A DNA stretch of 64,000 nucleotides from contig NZ_BMOO01000005.1 in NCBI RefSeq assembly GCF_014647115.1, positions 124,001 through 188,000 of the forward strand, written 5' to 3'. This stretch comes from Halarchaeum rubridurum. Lineage in GTDB: Archaea; Halobacteriota; Halobacteria; Halobacteriales; Halobacteriaceae. Shown here in pieces: positions 33,843-43,195 of this stretch (positions are counted from its first letter, which is position 1; every line of letters starts with the position of its first letter). The notes below the pieces were generated by a model. The model saw only the letters and a program-made list of their open reading frames with translations, was not told the DNA's origin and did no database searches. The translations under genes were made by a program, and so were the position numbers.

Positions 33843-34490
33843 TTAGCGGAGTTCGAGTGCGCGTTGTACCTGCCGATGGAACCGCGTGTACCACGTGAGG
33901 ACGAGGTTTAGCGCGACTGGAACGATCAACAGTATGCCACCGACGTGTCCCGTTGCCGCTTGAACGGTACCTAGCGCGAGTGCCGTCATCGCGTAGACGA
34001 GCAGGAGAAGTGTGAGTGTTCCGAGTGGTGCGTTCCGTGCGTTCGTCCGGAAGTTGTGTTCGATCCAGCGCGAGTAGCTCTCCACGAGCCCTTCCAAGTT
34101 CTGTCGGTCCGTGTAATCGTTGTCGAGCATCGCACGGAGGTCCTTTCCACTCATGCCGGTTCGGAGGTCTGACGCGGTATACGTGACCGCGGCGACGGCC
34201 GTCGAACCGAGGAGGAGGACGATACCCATGACGGTATAGCCGTTGACGAAATCGACGAGTACCGACGCCGCGCTCGCCTCACTCGGCCGGGCGTTCAGGG
34301 CGATAGAGATACCGGTCAGGATGACTCCGAGGAGAATGAGGTTCACGCGGAGGAGACGCGCTGCCTTGTTGTCGATGTCGTTGAGTGTCTGACTCTGGCT
34401 GTCTATCGTCCGCTGTGCTTCTTCACGGGCGATTTCGACGGTATCCACGGCCGGTCGGTCGGTACTGTCCCCACTCTCGCGCTCGCTCAT
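33843..34490 (-). CDS. Four-helix membrane protein (SLATT/Pycsar-effector-like architecture)
   Basis: 215 aa. An N-terminal amphipathic region contains QTLNDIDNKAARLLRVN, leading into helix 1 (about 48-66). Helix 2 is at about 82-106, helix 3 at 152-174 and helix 4 at 180-202, with a 45-residue cytoplasmic loop between helices 2 and 3. The D-x-K-A start just before the first helix and the 2+2 helix arrangement recall membrane effectors of the SLATT/Pycsar-TM kind. No catalytic cyclase adjoins, so that likeness is only architectural. Codons are visibly more AT-ending than in neighbours. Confidence 0.6.
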   Translation of the reverse strand: MSERESGDSTDRPAVDTVEIAREEAQRTIDSQSQTLNDIDNKAARLLRVNLILLGVILTGISIALNARPSEASAASVLVDFVNGYTVMGIVLLLGSTAVAAVTYTASDLRTGMSGKDLRAMLDNDYTDRQNLEGLVESYSRWIEHNFRTNARNAPLGTLTLLLLVYAMTALALGTVQAATGHVGGILLIVPVALNLVLTWYTRFHRQVQRALELR

Positions 34491-34574
34491 CTACCGCTTA
34501 CTGGCCCCCAGCCACACATGTACCTTCGCCTGACGGCCCGAACTACAAAGGGGGCCCTCCGCCACGGTTCGAGT

Positions 34575-35744
34575 ATGCGCGTCGCTGTGCTCGGCGGTGG
34601 CTACGCCGGCCTGATGGTCACACGCAAACTCGAAGAGCGACTCCCCCCCGGCGACGACATCGTCCTCGTCGACGAGACGGGCGACCACCTCGTCCAGCAC
34701 GAACTCCACCGGACGATACGCTACCCCGGTTTCGCGGACGACATCACCGTCCCCCTCGACGAGCTGGTCACGCGCGCGACGGTCCGCGAGGCGACCGTCA
34801 CGGACCTCGACCCGGACGCGGGGACGGTCGCGCTCGCCGACGACGGGACGCTCGACTACGACGCGGGCGTCGTCGCCCTCGGCTCCCAGACTGCGGACTA
34901 CGGTATCCCGGGCGTCGCCGAGCACGCGACGCCGCTCAAACGTCTCGACCACGCCGCCGAACTCCGCCGCGACTTCTTCGACGCGGTCGACCCGGACGGC
35001 GGCACCGTCGTCGTCGTCGGCGCGGGCCTCTCCGGCGTCCAGACCGCCGGCGAGTTCGCCGAACTCGCAGATCACGAGGGGCTCGCCGACGACGTCGAGG
35101 TCGTCCTCGTCGAGCGCGCCGAGACGGTCGCGCCCTCGTTCCCCGAGAACTTCCGGGCGACGACGCGGAACGCCCTCCGCGACCTCGGCGTCCGCCTCGA
35201 AACCGGCACCGAGGTGACCGAGGTCACGGCGGACGCGGTCGTCGCGGACGACGGCGAGATTCCCCACGACGTGCTCGCGTGGACGGGCGGCGTCCGCGGG
35301 CCGGACGCGCTCGACGGCGAGCGTCAGGACGTTCGGGCGGACCTCCGACTCTCCGAGCGGACGTTCGTCGCGGGCGACGCCGCGGACGTCGTGGACGCCG
35401 ATGGGGAGCGCGTCCCCGCGAGCGCGCAGGCCGCGGTCCGCGCCTCGCCCGCGGTCGCGCGGAACGTCGAGCGCGTCCTCGACGCCGCGCGCGCCGACGA
35501 CTCCGTCGGTCACCTCGAAAAGTGGGCGTTCGAGACGCCGGGCTGGCTCATCAGCGTCGGCGACGACGCCGTCGCCCAACTCGGTCCCGAGGTCTTCCGC
35601 GGGACGGCCGCGAACGTCATCAAGACGAGCGTCGGCCTCACCTACCTCGCCGAACACGGCTCGCTCCGGGACGCCATCCGGGTCGTCCGCGAGGAACTCG
35701 GCGACGACCGGGTCCTCCCGGAGCTCCGCGACCGCGAGTTCTGA
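34575..35744 (+). CDS. Type II NADH dehydrogenase-like FAD oxidoreductase
   Basis: 389 aa starting MRVAVLGGGYAGLMVTRKLEE (FAD fold). A second nucleotide fold appears at VVVVGAGLSGVQTAGEFAEL, for NAD(P)H. FVAGDAADV is the C-terminal FAD contact. The size is that of membrane-associated NDH-2 or sulfide:quinone-like enzymes, and the hydrophobic C-terminus could be peripheral to the membrane. It probably passes electrons from NADH to menaquinone; the substrate is inferred. The start is the Met at the beginning of the first strand. Confidence 0.88.
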   Translation: MRVAVLGGGYAGLMVTRKLEERLPPGDDIVLVDETGDHLVQHELHRTIRYPGFADDITVPLDELVTRATVREATVTDLDPDAGTVALADDGTLDYDAGVVALGSQTADYGIPGVAEHATPLKRLDHAAELRRDFFDAVDPDGGTVVVVGAGLSGVQTAGEFAELADHEGLADDVEVVLVERAETVAPSFPENFRATTRNALRDLGVRLETGTEVTEVTADAVVADDGEIPHDVLAWTGGVRGPDALDGERQDVRADLRLSERTFVAGDAADVVDADGERVPASAQAAVRASPAVARNVERVLDAARADDSVGHLEKWAFETPGWLISVGDDAVAQLGPEVFRGTAANVIKTSVGLTYLAEHGSLRDAIRVVREELGDDRVLPELRDREF

Positions 35745-38147
35745 TTACTCCCGCGCCCGCCGACCGTCGCCGTCTCGGTCGTCGGCGCCGTCGTTCTCAC
35801 CGTTCACGTCGTCCTCGTCCGGCCGCTGCACGCCCGAGACGACGAAGCGTGCGCCCCCCTGCTCGCTCTCCGTGAGCGCGACCGCCCAGCCGTGAGCGTC
35901 GGCGATCCCCGAGACGATGGAGAGCCCGAGCCCCGTGCCGTTCTGCCGGGTCGTGTAGCCGTCCTCGAAGACGTCCTCGCGTTCGTCCGCAGGGATGCCG
36001 GGGCCGTCGTCGGCGACGTAGAAGCCGTCCGCGGTCGTCCCGACCGTGACGGTCACCGAGCCGTCCGCCGCAGAGTCGTCCTGCGGGCCAGTCGAGCTAT
36101 GCTCGACGCTGTCCGCGGCGTCCTGCTGCGGGCCAGTCGAGCTATGCTCGACGCTGTTGCGAAAGAGGTTCTCGAAGAGGTGACGAAGCCGTTCGGGGTC
36201 GGCCAGCACCGTCCCGAGCGGTCCCGCGACGTCGAGCGTCGCGTCGGCCTGCGCGCCGCCGGCGAGGTCCCACGAGGACGCGACGAGGTCGTCGAGGTCG
36301 ACGGGTTCCACGTTACCGAGCGCCTCGCCCTCACGCGTGAGGACGAGCAGGTCCTCGATGATGGTCGTCATCCGCTCGTGGGCGGCCTCGACCCGGTCGA
36401 GCGCCTCGGGGTCGGGGTCGTCATCCTCGCGGGCGAGGTCGAGGTAGCCGCGCGCGACCGACAGCGGCGAGCGGAGGTCGTGGCTGACGACGGACGCGAA
36501 GCGTTCGAGGCGCTCGTTTTGCTCCGCCAGGCGCTCGGTCGTCCGTCGGCGTTCGAGTTCGTAGCTCACCCAGCGCGCCATCAGTTCGACGAAGGTGCGT
36601 TCGGCGTCCGTGAACGCCGCCGCACGTGGCTCCTCGCCGGCGAAGCAGAACGTCCCGTAGAGGTCGTCGCCGACGGTGACCTTCGCGCCGACGTAGCAGC
36701 CAAAGCCGAAGCGCTCGTACGCCGGGTCGCCGACCCATCCCTCGTCGGGTGCGTTCTGCACGGTGACGAGCTCGTCGCGTCGTACTGTCCGCTTGCAGTA
36801 CGCCTCATCGAGCGGGCACGTGTCGCCGGGCGTAGCCTCGTCATCGCCGACGGCCGTGACGATGCGCTGGCGGCCGTCGGCGATCTCGGTGAAGTACCCC
36901 TGTGGGATGTCGAGGTAGTCGCAGCCGAGCGCGAGCAGGCGCTCAACCTTCTCGTCGAAGGACGCCGCGCCGTCGGCCGTGATACGGTACATCTCCTCGA
37001 GGGCGGTCTGCTCGCGTTCGAGGCGCTCGCCGAGGTCGACGCGCGCCGTCACGTCGTGGAGAACGGAGAGGTGTTCGCCCGGGACGACGTTCAGCGTCGC
37101 CCCGTACTCGACGATCCGTTCCTCGCCGTCCGGGCGGACGAGCGGGAACGTCCCGCGAGCGACAGCCGACTCCCGAAAGGACGACCACTCGCCCTCGACG
37201 TCGTACTCCGGGGCCGCGAAGTCGCCGATGTGGCTCCCGACGAGCGTCGCACGCGTGACGCCGAACAGCTCGCAGGCCGCCGCGTTCGCCTCGACGTACC
37301 GGCCGTCGTCGTCCGCTATCACCATCGCCGTTGCCGCCCCCTCGAACGCCGCGCGGTAGCGCTCCCGTGGGTCGTCGCTCGACTCGTCGCCCGTGCGCTC
37401 GCGCAGGACCGCGACGACCCCCTCGTCGCCGTTCCACGTCACGCGCCGGCCCGTCGCCTCCATCGTCACGCGTCGGCCGTCGAGGGTCCCGAACGGCCGC
37501 GTGACCCGCGCGCGTCGCTCCTCGCCGGCGGCCGCGCGCGCGATGGCGTGGAGCACCGAGTCGTCTTCGCCGGCCGGCACGAACGCGTCGATGGACCGGC
37601 CGACGAGGTCGGCCTCGTCCGCCGCGCCCGCGCTCGTCACCGCGCCCGGGTTCGCGTACGCGACTGCGCCGTCGACGAGCACGACTATCGGGTCCGGCGA
37701 CCCCTCCAGTATCGTCCGCCTGCGCTCCTCGGCGGTGTCCGCGGCGCGGCGCGCGCGGACCCGCTGGACGGCGTGCACCACCTGTCGCGCGAGCAGGGCG
37801 TACTGCTCGGTGCCGCGCTCCTTGCGGAGGTAGTCCGTGACGCCCGCCGAGATGGCCCGACTCGCCAACCCCTCAGAGCCGCGCCCCGTGAAGAGGACGA
37901 ACGGTAACTCGGGGTCGTCCGCGCGGACCGCCTCCAGGAGCTCGATTCCGTCCGTCTCCGGCATCTCGTAGTCGCTGACGACGCAGTCGACGTCCGTCGT
38001 CTCCAGCGCGTCGAACGCCGCCGCGGCGCTCGTCACGGCGACCGTCGTCAGCCGCTCGTCGGCGCGTTCGAGGTGTCGCCCGACGAGTTCGGCGAGCCCG
38101 GGCTCGTCGTCGACGCAGAGCACCGAGATCGTGTCTCCGCCCGTCAT
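35745..38147 (-). CDS. Hybrid receiver-PAS-PAS-GAF histidine kinase
   Basis: 800 aa from the ATG at 38147. The order is: receiver domain (1-125, phosphoacceptor Asp59 in VVSDYEMP, DDEP near 13), PAS at about 145-240, PAS at about 255-360, GAF at about 375-540 with cysteines in CPLDEAYCKRTV, H-box FASVVSHDLRSPLSVARGY with intact His, and the ATPase domain (YVADDGPGIPADE, GTGLGLSI). The N-box is duplicated: two 15-residue units beginning NSVEHSSTGP (36069-36158). Two upstream in-frame ATGs are rejected because a TATA sits 27 bp before 38147. Confidence 0.9.
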   Translation of the reverse strand: MTGGDTISVLCVDDEPGLAELVGRHLERADERLTTVAVTSAAAAFDALETTDVDCVVSDYEMPETDGIELLEAVRADDPELPFVLFTGRGSEGLASRAISAGVTDYLRKERGTEQYALLARQVVHAVQRVRARRAADTAEERRRTILEGSPDPIVVLVDGAVAYANPGAVTSAGAADEADLVGRSIDAFVPAGEDDSVLHAIARAAAGEERRARVTRPFGTLDGRRVTMEATGRRVTWNGDEGVVAVLRERTGDESSDDPRERYRAAFEGAATAMVIADDDGRYVEANAAACELFGVTRATLVGSHIGDFAAPEYDVEGEWSSFRESAVARGTFPLVRPDGEERIVEYGATLNVVPGEHLSVLHDVTARVDLGERLEREQTALEEMYRITADGAASFDEKVERLLALGCDYLDIPQGYFTEIADGRQRIVTAVGDDEATPGDTCPLDEAYCKRTVRRDELVTVQNAPDEGWVGDPAYERFGFGCYVGAKVTVGDDLYGTFCFAGEEPRAAAFTDAERTFVELMARWVSYELERRRTTERLAEQNERLERFASVVSHDLRSPLSVARGYLDLAREDDDPDPEALDRVEAAHERMTTIIEDLLVLTREGEALGNVEPVDLDDLVASSWDLAGGAQADATLDVAGPLGTVLADPERLRHLFENLFRNSVEHSSTGPQQDAADSVEHSSTGPQDDSAADGSVTVTVGTTADGFYVADDGPGIPADEREDVFEDGYTTRQNGTGLGLSIVSGIADAHGWAVALTESEQGGARFVVSGVQRPDEDDVNGENDGADDRDGDGRRARE
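36069..36158 (-). repeat. Duplicated 45-bp N-box repeat in the hybrid kinase
   Basis: Two units (36114-36158 and 36069-36113) encode (N/D)SVEHSSTGPQxD. They are homologous to the six-unit array at 46281-46550. Confidence 0.85.
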
Positions 38148-38170
38148 ACGCCACATAGGCCGGTCGAGCG

Positions 38171-38176
38171 TATAAG
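38171..38176 (-). promoter_or_regulatory. TATA box of the hybrid histidine kinase
   Basis: On the minus strand TTATAC lies about 24-29 bp before the ATG at 38147 and would be too close for the ATG at 38156. Confidence 0.5.
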
Positions 38177-38256
38177 CTTCCTCGCCGAATCGGCTGGCCG
38201 GGACGAGCGTCGACCCGGACAGCATCCTTATGCGTCACGCTCGCCTACGTGTAGTA

Positions 38257-40095
38257 GTGGCACGCTCGCGTGGCGTCTCCGAGGTTATGGGGGTCGTCCT
38301 GCTCCTGGGACTGACAGTCGCGACGGTGACTGCGACCGTCTCCATCGGGAACGCGGCCCTCCAACAGGACCAGGACCGTCTGACAGTCGAGCAGGCTGAA
38401 CTCCAAGCCGGGGCGTTCCACCGCGCGGTGTCCTCGGCGACCGATGGGACAAGCGCGACGGCGCGCTTCGACGCCGCGGGTCTCCACACCGACGTCGACC
38501 CCCAGCAGGGCTGGGTCAACGTCACCGTTCGGAACACATCCAGTGGCGACATCGTCGGGTGGCGGAACGTCTCGCTTGGGACCGTCCGGTTCGCTCAGTC
38601 AGAACCCCATCTCGTCTATCAGGGCGGGGCAGTGTTCCGTGTTGAGGACGGCTACGCGCTCGTTCGTGAACGCCCCGAGTTCTCCTACCGCAACGGATCG
38701 CTGGGCTTCGCGATCCGAACGATCGGCGGGAACGTGACGACGAACGGGGGAATCGTCCTCCAGCAGGGCAATACGTCGCCCGTCTATCCGCAGGCTGGTC
38801 TCACGAACCCCATGGAGAACACGGAAATCGAGATCACGATACACAGCCGCTACTACCGGGCGTGGGAGCGGATCTTCGAGGACGCGGGTGCGGACGCCGT
38901 CACTGATGCGGGCCGAAATACGACATCGGTAACGTTCCCGACTCGTCTGGAACCGCTTGGCGGCGCGATCACAGCGGGGACACCGACAAGCGGACTCACC
39001 CTCTCTGGAGGGATGTCTGTCGATAGCTATAATTCGTCGGATCCGAATTCGATGAACGGCAGATACAGCCGCGTCGTCTCCTCTGGTGGTGTCACACTCA
39101 CTGGTGGCATTAGTGTCAATAGTGACTTGGTTTCCGGGGGCGACGTCACTATCAAGAAGGGAAGCGAACTTCAAGGAACCCTCCGTACTGCTGGGAATTT
39201 CACCTTGGAGAGCGGAACTGTCGCAGGTGACGGAAACGATAACGATAGCCGTGTTCAAGGAGACGCTTACGTCGCCCGTAACGTGACGATTAACTACGGG
39301 GCGTCCTTCGATGGTGACCTCTACTACGGTGGAAATTTGACCGAGATCGACGACAGCGTGATCGCGGATGAGAACATCCACAAACAACAGGTGAGCGCCT
39401 CTGTCGTGACACCACGCCCGATCACAGAGCATATGAGCCGGATTATTACCGATGCACGAGCGAGTAACAGTAATGATGAGACGCTTTCCATCAGCAATAA
39501 CCGGCTAAACTGTACGCGGAACGTTGACGATGACTGGAATGACGCCGAGTGCAATCTCTCTCACGGAACGTATTATCTCGACGAGCTGTCTATGGGGGAC
39601 GATGAGGAACTTCGGCTGAATACGACGGATGGCGATATTACGCTTGTCGTTGATGGAAATGTGTCCCTAGCTGGAGCATCAACTGCCCGTGTTCTCGGTA
39701 ATGGACGTGTTAACCTTTTCACTAGTGGCGATTATTCGATGGGCGGGAGCGGGGATGTTCTCGTAGGAGATGGCTCAAGCGATTCCCCCCCTGCTACACA
39801 ATTCTGGACGTACCTTTATCCGAATGCGTCGGCGCGTCTCGGCGGCGGATCGAAGTACACTGGCGTCATCTACGGGCCGGGACCGAGTGACGGATCTGGG
39901 GCACGGATCGTTCCGGGGGCGAGCGGCGGAACTGCCCACATTCACGGCGCACTCGTCGGGGACGTCCGTCTCGTTGAGGGTGGTGTTGACATCCACTACG
40001 ACACCGCCCTGCAAGATTCCATCATTCTTCCCCCATCTGCAAGAAAGTCAAAGTACGCTCACATCCGACTCGACGCCGTGAACGCGAGTAGCTAA
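38257..40095 (+). CDS. Large pilin-like surface protein (DUF7289-like)
   Basis: 612 aa from GTG at 38257 (ATG 38230 is an alternative but falls in the TATA-like CCTTATG). It has a prepilin-like N-terminus RGVSEVMGVVLLLGLTVATVTATV, then a beta-rich body with many GG-x-V/T turns (for example SSGGVTLTGGISVNSDLVSGG) suggesting a beta-helix or bactofilin-like fold. It has N-glycosylation sequons throughout. It resembles haloarchaeal DUF7289 proteins. From about 39,000 on, codons are distinctly more AT-rich than in the N-terminal part. Confidence 0.75.
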   Translation: MARSRGVSEVMGVVLLLGLTVATVTATVSIGNAALQQDQDRLTVEQAELQAGAFHRAVSSATDGTSATARFDAAGLHTDVDPQQGWVNVTVRNTSSGDIVGWRNVSLGTVRFAQSEPHLVYQGGAVFRVEDGYALVRERPEFSYRNGSLGFAIRTIGGNVTTNGGIVLQQGNTSPVYPQAGLTNPMENTEIEITIHSRYYRAWERIFEDAGADAVTDAGRNTTSVTFPTRLEPLGGAITAGTPTSGLTLSGGMSVDSYNSSDPNSMNGRYSRVVSSGGVTLTGGISVNSDLVSGGDVTIKKGSELQGTLRTAGNFTLESGTVAGDGNDNDSRVQGDAYVARNVTINYGASFDGDLYYGGNLTEIDDSVIADENIHKQQVSASVVTPRPITEHMSRIITDARASNSNDETLSISNNRLNCTRNVDDDWNDAECNLSHGTYYLDELSMGDDEELRLNTTDGDITLVVDGNVSLAGASTARVLGNGRVNLFTSGDYSMGGSGDVLVGDGSSDSPPATQFWTYLYPNASARLGGGSKYTGVIYGPGPSDGSGARIVPGASGGTAHIHGALVGDVRLVEGGVDIHYDTALQDSIILPPSARKSKYAHIRLDAVNASS

Positions 40096-40098
40096 CCG

Positions 40099-41520
40099 TC
40101 AGTACCCGTGTCGCAGGACGACGGTGCCGTCCGCGTCCGTGACGGTGATCGTGTCGCCGTCGTTGTCCCACACCGGTTCGTTGACGTCCCAGTAGAGATC
40201 GTCCTCGTCCCACTGGCCCGACCCGGTGTGGAGGCGGACGGACGCGCCGGCGTCAAGCGTGAACGTCTTCGGGAAGTGGAACTCCCACCCCTCGGTGTCG
40301 GCGACAGTGTAGCCGCCCATGTCGAGCGATTCAGCACCTTCGTTCGTGAACTCGACGTACTCCTTCACGAGGTGCTCGGCGTCGCCGCCTGACGGGTCCA
40401 CGTTCGTGTCCGTGACGGTGAGCGACGGGCCCGACGTCGCGTTCTCGAAGTCCCCCGGCCGGACCGCGTCCTTCCCGCGGAACCACGTGTACGACCCCGT
40501 CTTCCCGACGAGGTAGCCGTACGCCGAATCGAGCGAGAAGTTCGCTGCCTTCGTCTTGTACTTCAGGTAGAGGTCGCCACCCCGGCGGATGTACTTCTGG
40601 GGCGACGCGCCGTTCTGGCCGGCGAGGTAGTCCCGCGACCCGAAGTAGACGGAGTAGTTCCCCGGGTCGACGTCGCTCGGTTCGACCCACTCGCTCCCGT
40701 CCGCGCCCTCCGGCGGCGAGCGGATGACGACGTTGATGTCGCCCTTCTCGTACGGGTCGAAGGTGTTCGGGGTGTCTGAGGGCATTATCTCGACGTTCGC
40801 GCGCTTCACGCTGCGCTTCCCCGCCGGCCGAATCTTCACGGGCTTCGCCGTCGAGAGGTCGACCGACGTCGTCGCGTCGCCGTCGTCGCTCACGAAGCGC
40901 CACGCGTCGACGTTTCGGAGGGTCTTCGGCGTGACCGTGATAGTCGAACTCCCGTCGCCGACGCCCCAGAACGCGCCGCCGTCCGTCTCGCCAGCGCCCC
41001 ACTCCCACTTCACCTTCGCGTTGCCGCCCTCCCACTTCTCGAAGTCGTCGTCGCTCCCCATCGGGTCGTCCCGGACCGCCCACTCGCCCTTCGAGCGCGA
41101 GAGCCCCGAGAACTTCAGGAACGCCGTCCCGCCGTGGTCGGCGCGTGGGCTCCCGTGGAGGAAGACGAGCGACGACCCCACGGGCCCGTCGTAGACGAAG
41201 AGCCGCGACGCCCCCGGCTCCTCCGTGAGGTCGACCGGCGGGTTCGCCGACGACGCCCGGTAGTTGTAGAAGTCCTCTATCGTCTGACCGCCGTGCGAGA
41301 GCGGCGCGACCTCCCAGCGGAGGTAGCCCTGCTGGACGACGTACGAGTCCGGGCGCGACCCGCTCGGCGCGTCCTGGTTCGTCAACTCGAAGAGGCTCCC
41401 GCCGCCGAGCGCGAGCGCGCCGAGGCCACCCGCACCGAGCACGTACTCGCGCCGCGACAGCGACGACGCCCCCTCAGACGGCGTCTCGTCCGGCGACGCC
41501 GGCTCGTAGTCCTCGCTCAT
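40099..41520 (-). CDS. TAT-exported lamin-tail-domain protein
   Basis: 473 aa. A twin-arginine signal (LSRREYVLGAGGLGALALGG) starts near residue 22, with no lipobox cysteine. The central region is Trp/Gly/Asp-rich beta sequence without a named family. The C-terminal 110 residues form a lamin-tail domain (VKEYVEFTNEGAESLDMGGY, then FTLDAGASVRLHTGSG and NDGDTITVTDADG). Such domains bind polymers or cell-surface material in prokaryotes. It is convergent with the pilin-like gene with a 3-bp gap. Confidence 0.8.
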   Translation of the reverse strand: MSEDYEPASPDETPSEGASSLSRREYVLGAGGLGALALGGGSLFELTNQDAPSGSRPDSYVVQQGYLRWEVAPLSHGGQTIEDFYNYRASSANPPVDLTEEPGASRLFVYDGPVGSSLVFLHGSPRADHGGTAFLKFSGLSRSKGEWAVRDDPMGSDDDFEKWEGGNAKVKWEWGAGETDGGAFWGVGDGSSTITVTPKTLRNVDAWRFVSDDGDATTSVDLSTAKPVKIRPAGKRSVKRANVEIMPSDTPNTFDPYEKGDINVVIRSPPEGADGSEWVEPSDVDPGNYSVYFGSRDYLAGQNGASPQKYIRRGGDLYLKYKTKAANFSLDSAYGYLVGKTGSYTWFRGKDAVRPGDFENATSGPSLTVTDTNVDPSGGDAEHLVKEYVEFTNEGAESLDMGGYTVADTEGWEFHFPKTFTLDAGASVRLHTGSGQWDEDDLYWDVNEPVWDNDGDTITVTDADGTVVLRHGY

Positions 41521-41610
41521 GCCTCCGGCTTACCGACGCGGCGGCAAAAGGGACGTGGCCGTTCCGCCGCGTTCCGCGTCGCCCGGCTCGCGGTCGAGGA
41601 GCCCCCGACG

Positions 41611-41617
41611 TTATATA
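41611..41617 (+). promoter_or_regulatory. TATA box of the 41646 histidine kinase
   Basis: TTATATA is 29-35 bp before the ATG at 41646. Confidence 0.5.
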
Positions 41618-41645
41618 CTTCAGGGTTCTTCATCCCGGACGGACC

Positions 41646-42785
41646 ATGGACGGGGGTGAACGCGACGTGGACGCGGCGAACCGGACGGCCCGACTGGTCC
41701 CGTACGGCCTCGTCGCGCTCGGCGCACTCGCCGTCGTCGCGCTCGTCGTCGAGTGGCTCGCCTTCGGGCTGCTCGGCACCACGCCCCTGCGCCAGCTCGT
41801 CGGCGAGTTCCTCATCACGCTGGCCCTCGCGGCCGCGCTCGCGTACGGCGGCCGCTGGGTCACGACTCGGGACTACGCCACCGACCTCTACCCGCGAATC
41901 GCGCGCTGGTGTCTCGGCGGCCTCGTCGGCTTCCTCGCCATCAACCTCGCCATCATCGCCGTCTCCCCCGCCCCGACGCTCCGCGCGAACGTCGCGTGGG
42001 CGCGCGGCACCGCGACCTTCGGCGCGCTCGGCGGCCTCCTCCTCGGCATCGTCGAGGCCCGCTCCATCCAGCGCGCCCGCCGCGCCGAACGCGCCCTCGC
42101 ACGCGCCGAGTACGCCGAACGCCAACAGCAGTGGTTCGACTACCTCAACGGCCTCCTCCGCCACGAGGTGCTCAACAAGACCAACGTCATCGGCGGATAC
42201 GCCGCGCTCGTCGCACGGGACGTCGAGGACCCCGAACTCCGCGAGCGCCTCGACGTCATCCAGCGCAAGAGCGACGAGATGGCCGAGGTCATCGAGGACG
42301 TCCGCGTCCTCATCCACGCCACCGAGGAACCCGACGAACTCGCCACCGTCGACCTCGTCCCCGTCGTTCGGGACGCCATCGCGGACGTCCGCGACCGCCC
42401 CGAGCGCGTCCACGTCGAGGCCGACCTCCCCGCCGACGCCGCCGTCTACGCCGACGACCTCCTCCCCCGAATCTTCTCAAACATCCTCGACAACGCCGTC
42501 GAACACAGCGACACCGACGACGTCACCATCGACGTCACCGTCACCGAGCGCTCCGACGAAGTCGCCGTCACCGTCCGCGACGACGGCCCCGGCATCCCCG
42601 ACGACGAGCGCGACGACCTCTTCGAGCGAAGCGACAACACCGGCAGCACGCACGGCCTCGGCCTCTACCTCGTCCGCCACCTCGCCGAGCGCTACGACGG
42701 CGACGTCGCACTCACCGAGACCGGCCCCGACGGCACCACCTTCACCGTCACCCTCCCCCGCGCCGACGTCGAAGGAGGGGGGTGA
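41646..42785 (+). CDS. Membrane sensor histidine kinase
   Basis: 379 aa. Four hydrophobic helices in the first 140 residues (about 20-45, 55-72, 88-108 and 120-140) form a membrane sensor. The H-box is LLRHEVLNKTNVIGGYAAL with an intact His. The N-box is a single NAVEHSDTDD, unlike the expanded versions in the two other kinases. G boxes are RDDGPGIPDDE and THGLGLYL. No response regulator adjoins it. Confidence 0.9.
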   Translation: MDGGERDVDAANRTARLVPYGLVALGALAVVALVVEWLAFGLLGTTPLRQLVGEFLITLALAAALAYGGRWVTTRDYATDLYPRIARWCLGGLVGFLAINLAIIAVSPAPTLRANVAWARGTATFGALGGLLLGIVEARSIQRARRAERALARAEYAERQQQWFDYLNGLLRHEVLNKTNVIGGYAALVARDVEDPELRERLDVIQRKSDEMAEVIEDVRVLIHATEEPDELATVDLVPVVRDAIADVRDRPERVHVEADLPADAAVYADDLLPRIFSNILDNAVEHSDTDDVTIDVTVTERSDEVAVTVRDDGPGIPDDERDDLFERSDNTGSTHGLGLYLVRHLAERYDGDVALTETGPDGTTFTVTLPRADVEGGG

Positions 42786-43023
42786 CCTCCGTCGCCGAGC
42801 CGGTCGGTTTGTGCCCTGGAACGAGTGCGTGATGGGCGGTGTGAGAGACGATCATGGCAATAGTGTTTGCGAACGTAATCGCCAGACTGAGAGAGGGAGC
42901 GCAAGCTACCGTGTTTGGATCAGAACATACGTCGTTCTCGAACGAAGCTAAAGCGCCGTCTATCGGAGAATAGAGGTCTGAAACGCCGGAATCGGTTTGG
43001 CTGCGAAGCAGGCCGTCTGGGAG

Positions 43024-43098
43024 TGGGCGTTGCAGGATTTGAACCCGCGGCGTCTTGGTCCGAAGCCAAGTGCTCTGTCCAAGCTGAGCTAAACGCCC
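43024..43098 (-). tRNA. tRNA-Arg (anticodon UCG)
   Basis: 75-nt cloverleaf: acceptor GGGCGTT/AACGCCC with A discriminator, anticodon stem CTTGG/CCAAG with loop CTTCGGA, T loop TTCAAAT. No intron. Confidence 0.95.
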
Positions 43099-43195
43099 GC
43101 GCTCCTTCGTTCCCGGTGGTGGCGCTTAAGTCCCGCGGTTCGCGGGCCGGTCGCGACACGGGCGTTTCTTGGGGGCGGCGCGCGACTGCTCGGCC

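Noticed and set aside
33843-34490. Calling the four-helix protein a true Pycsar effector
   Set aside because: No cyclase gene nearby and only architectural similarity; left as a hypothesis.
35892-37907. 671-codon plus-strand frame
   Set aside because: Antisense to the hybrid histidine kinase, whose domains are complete.
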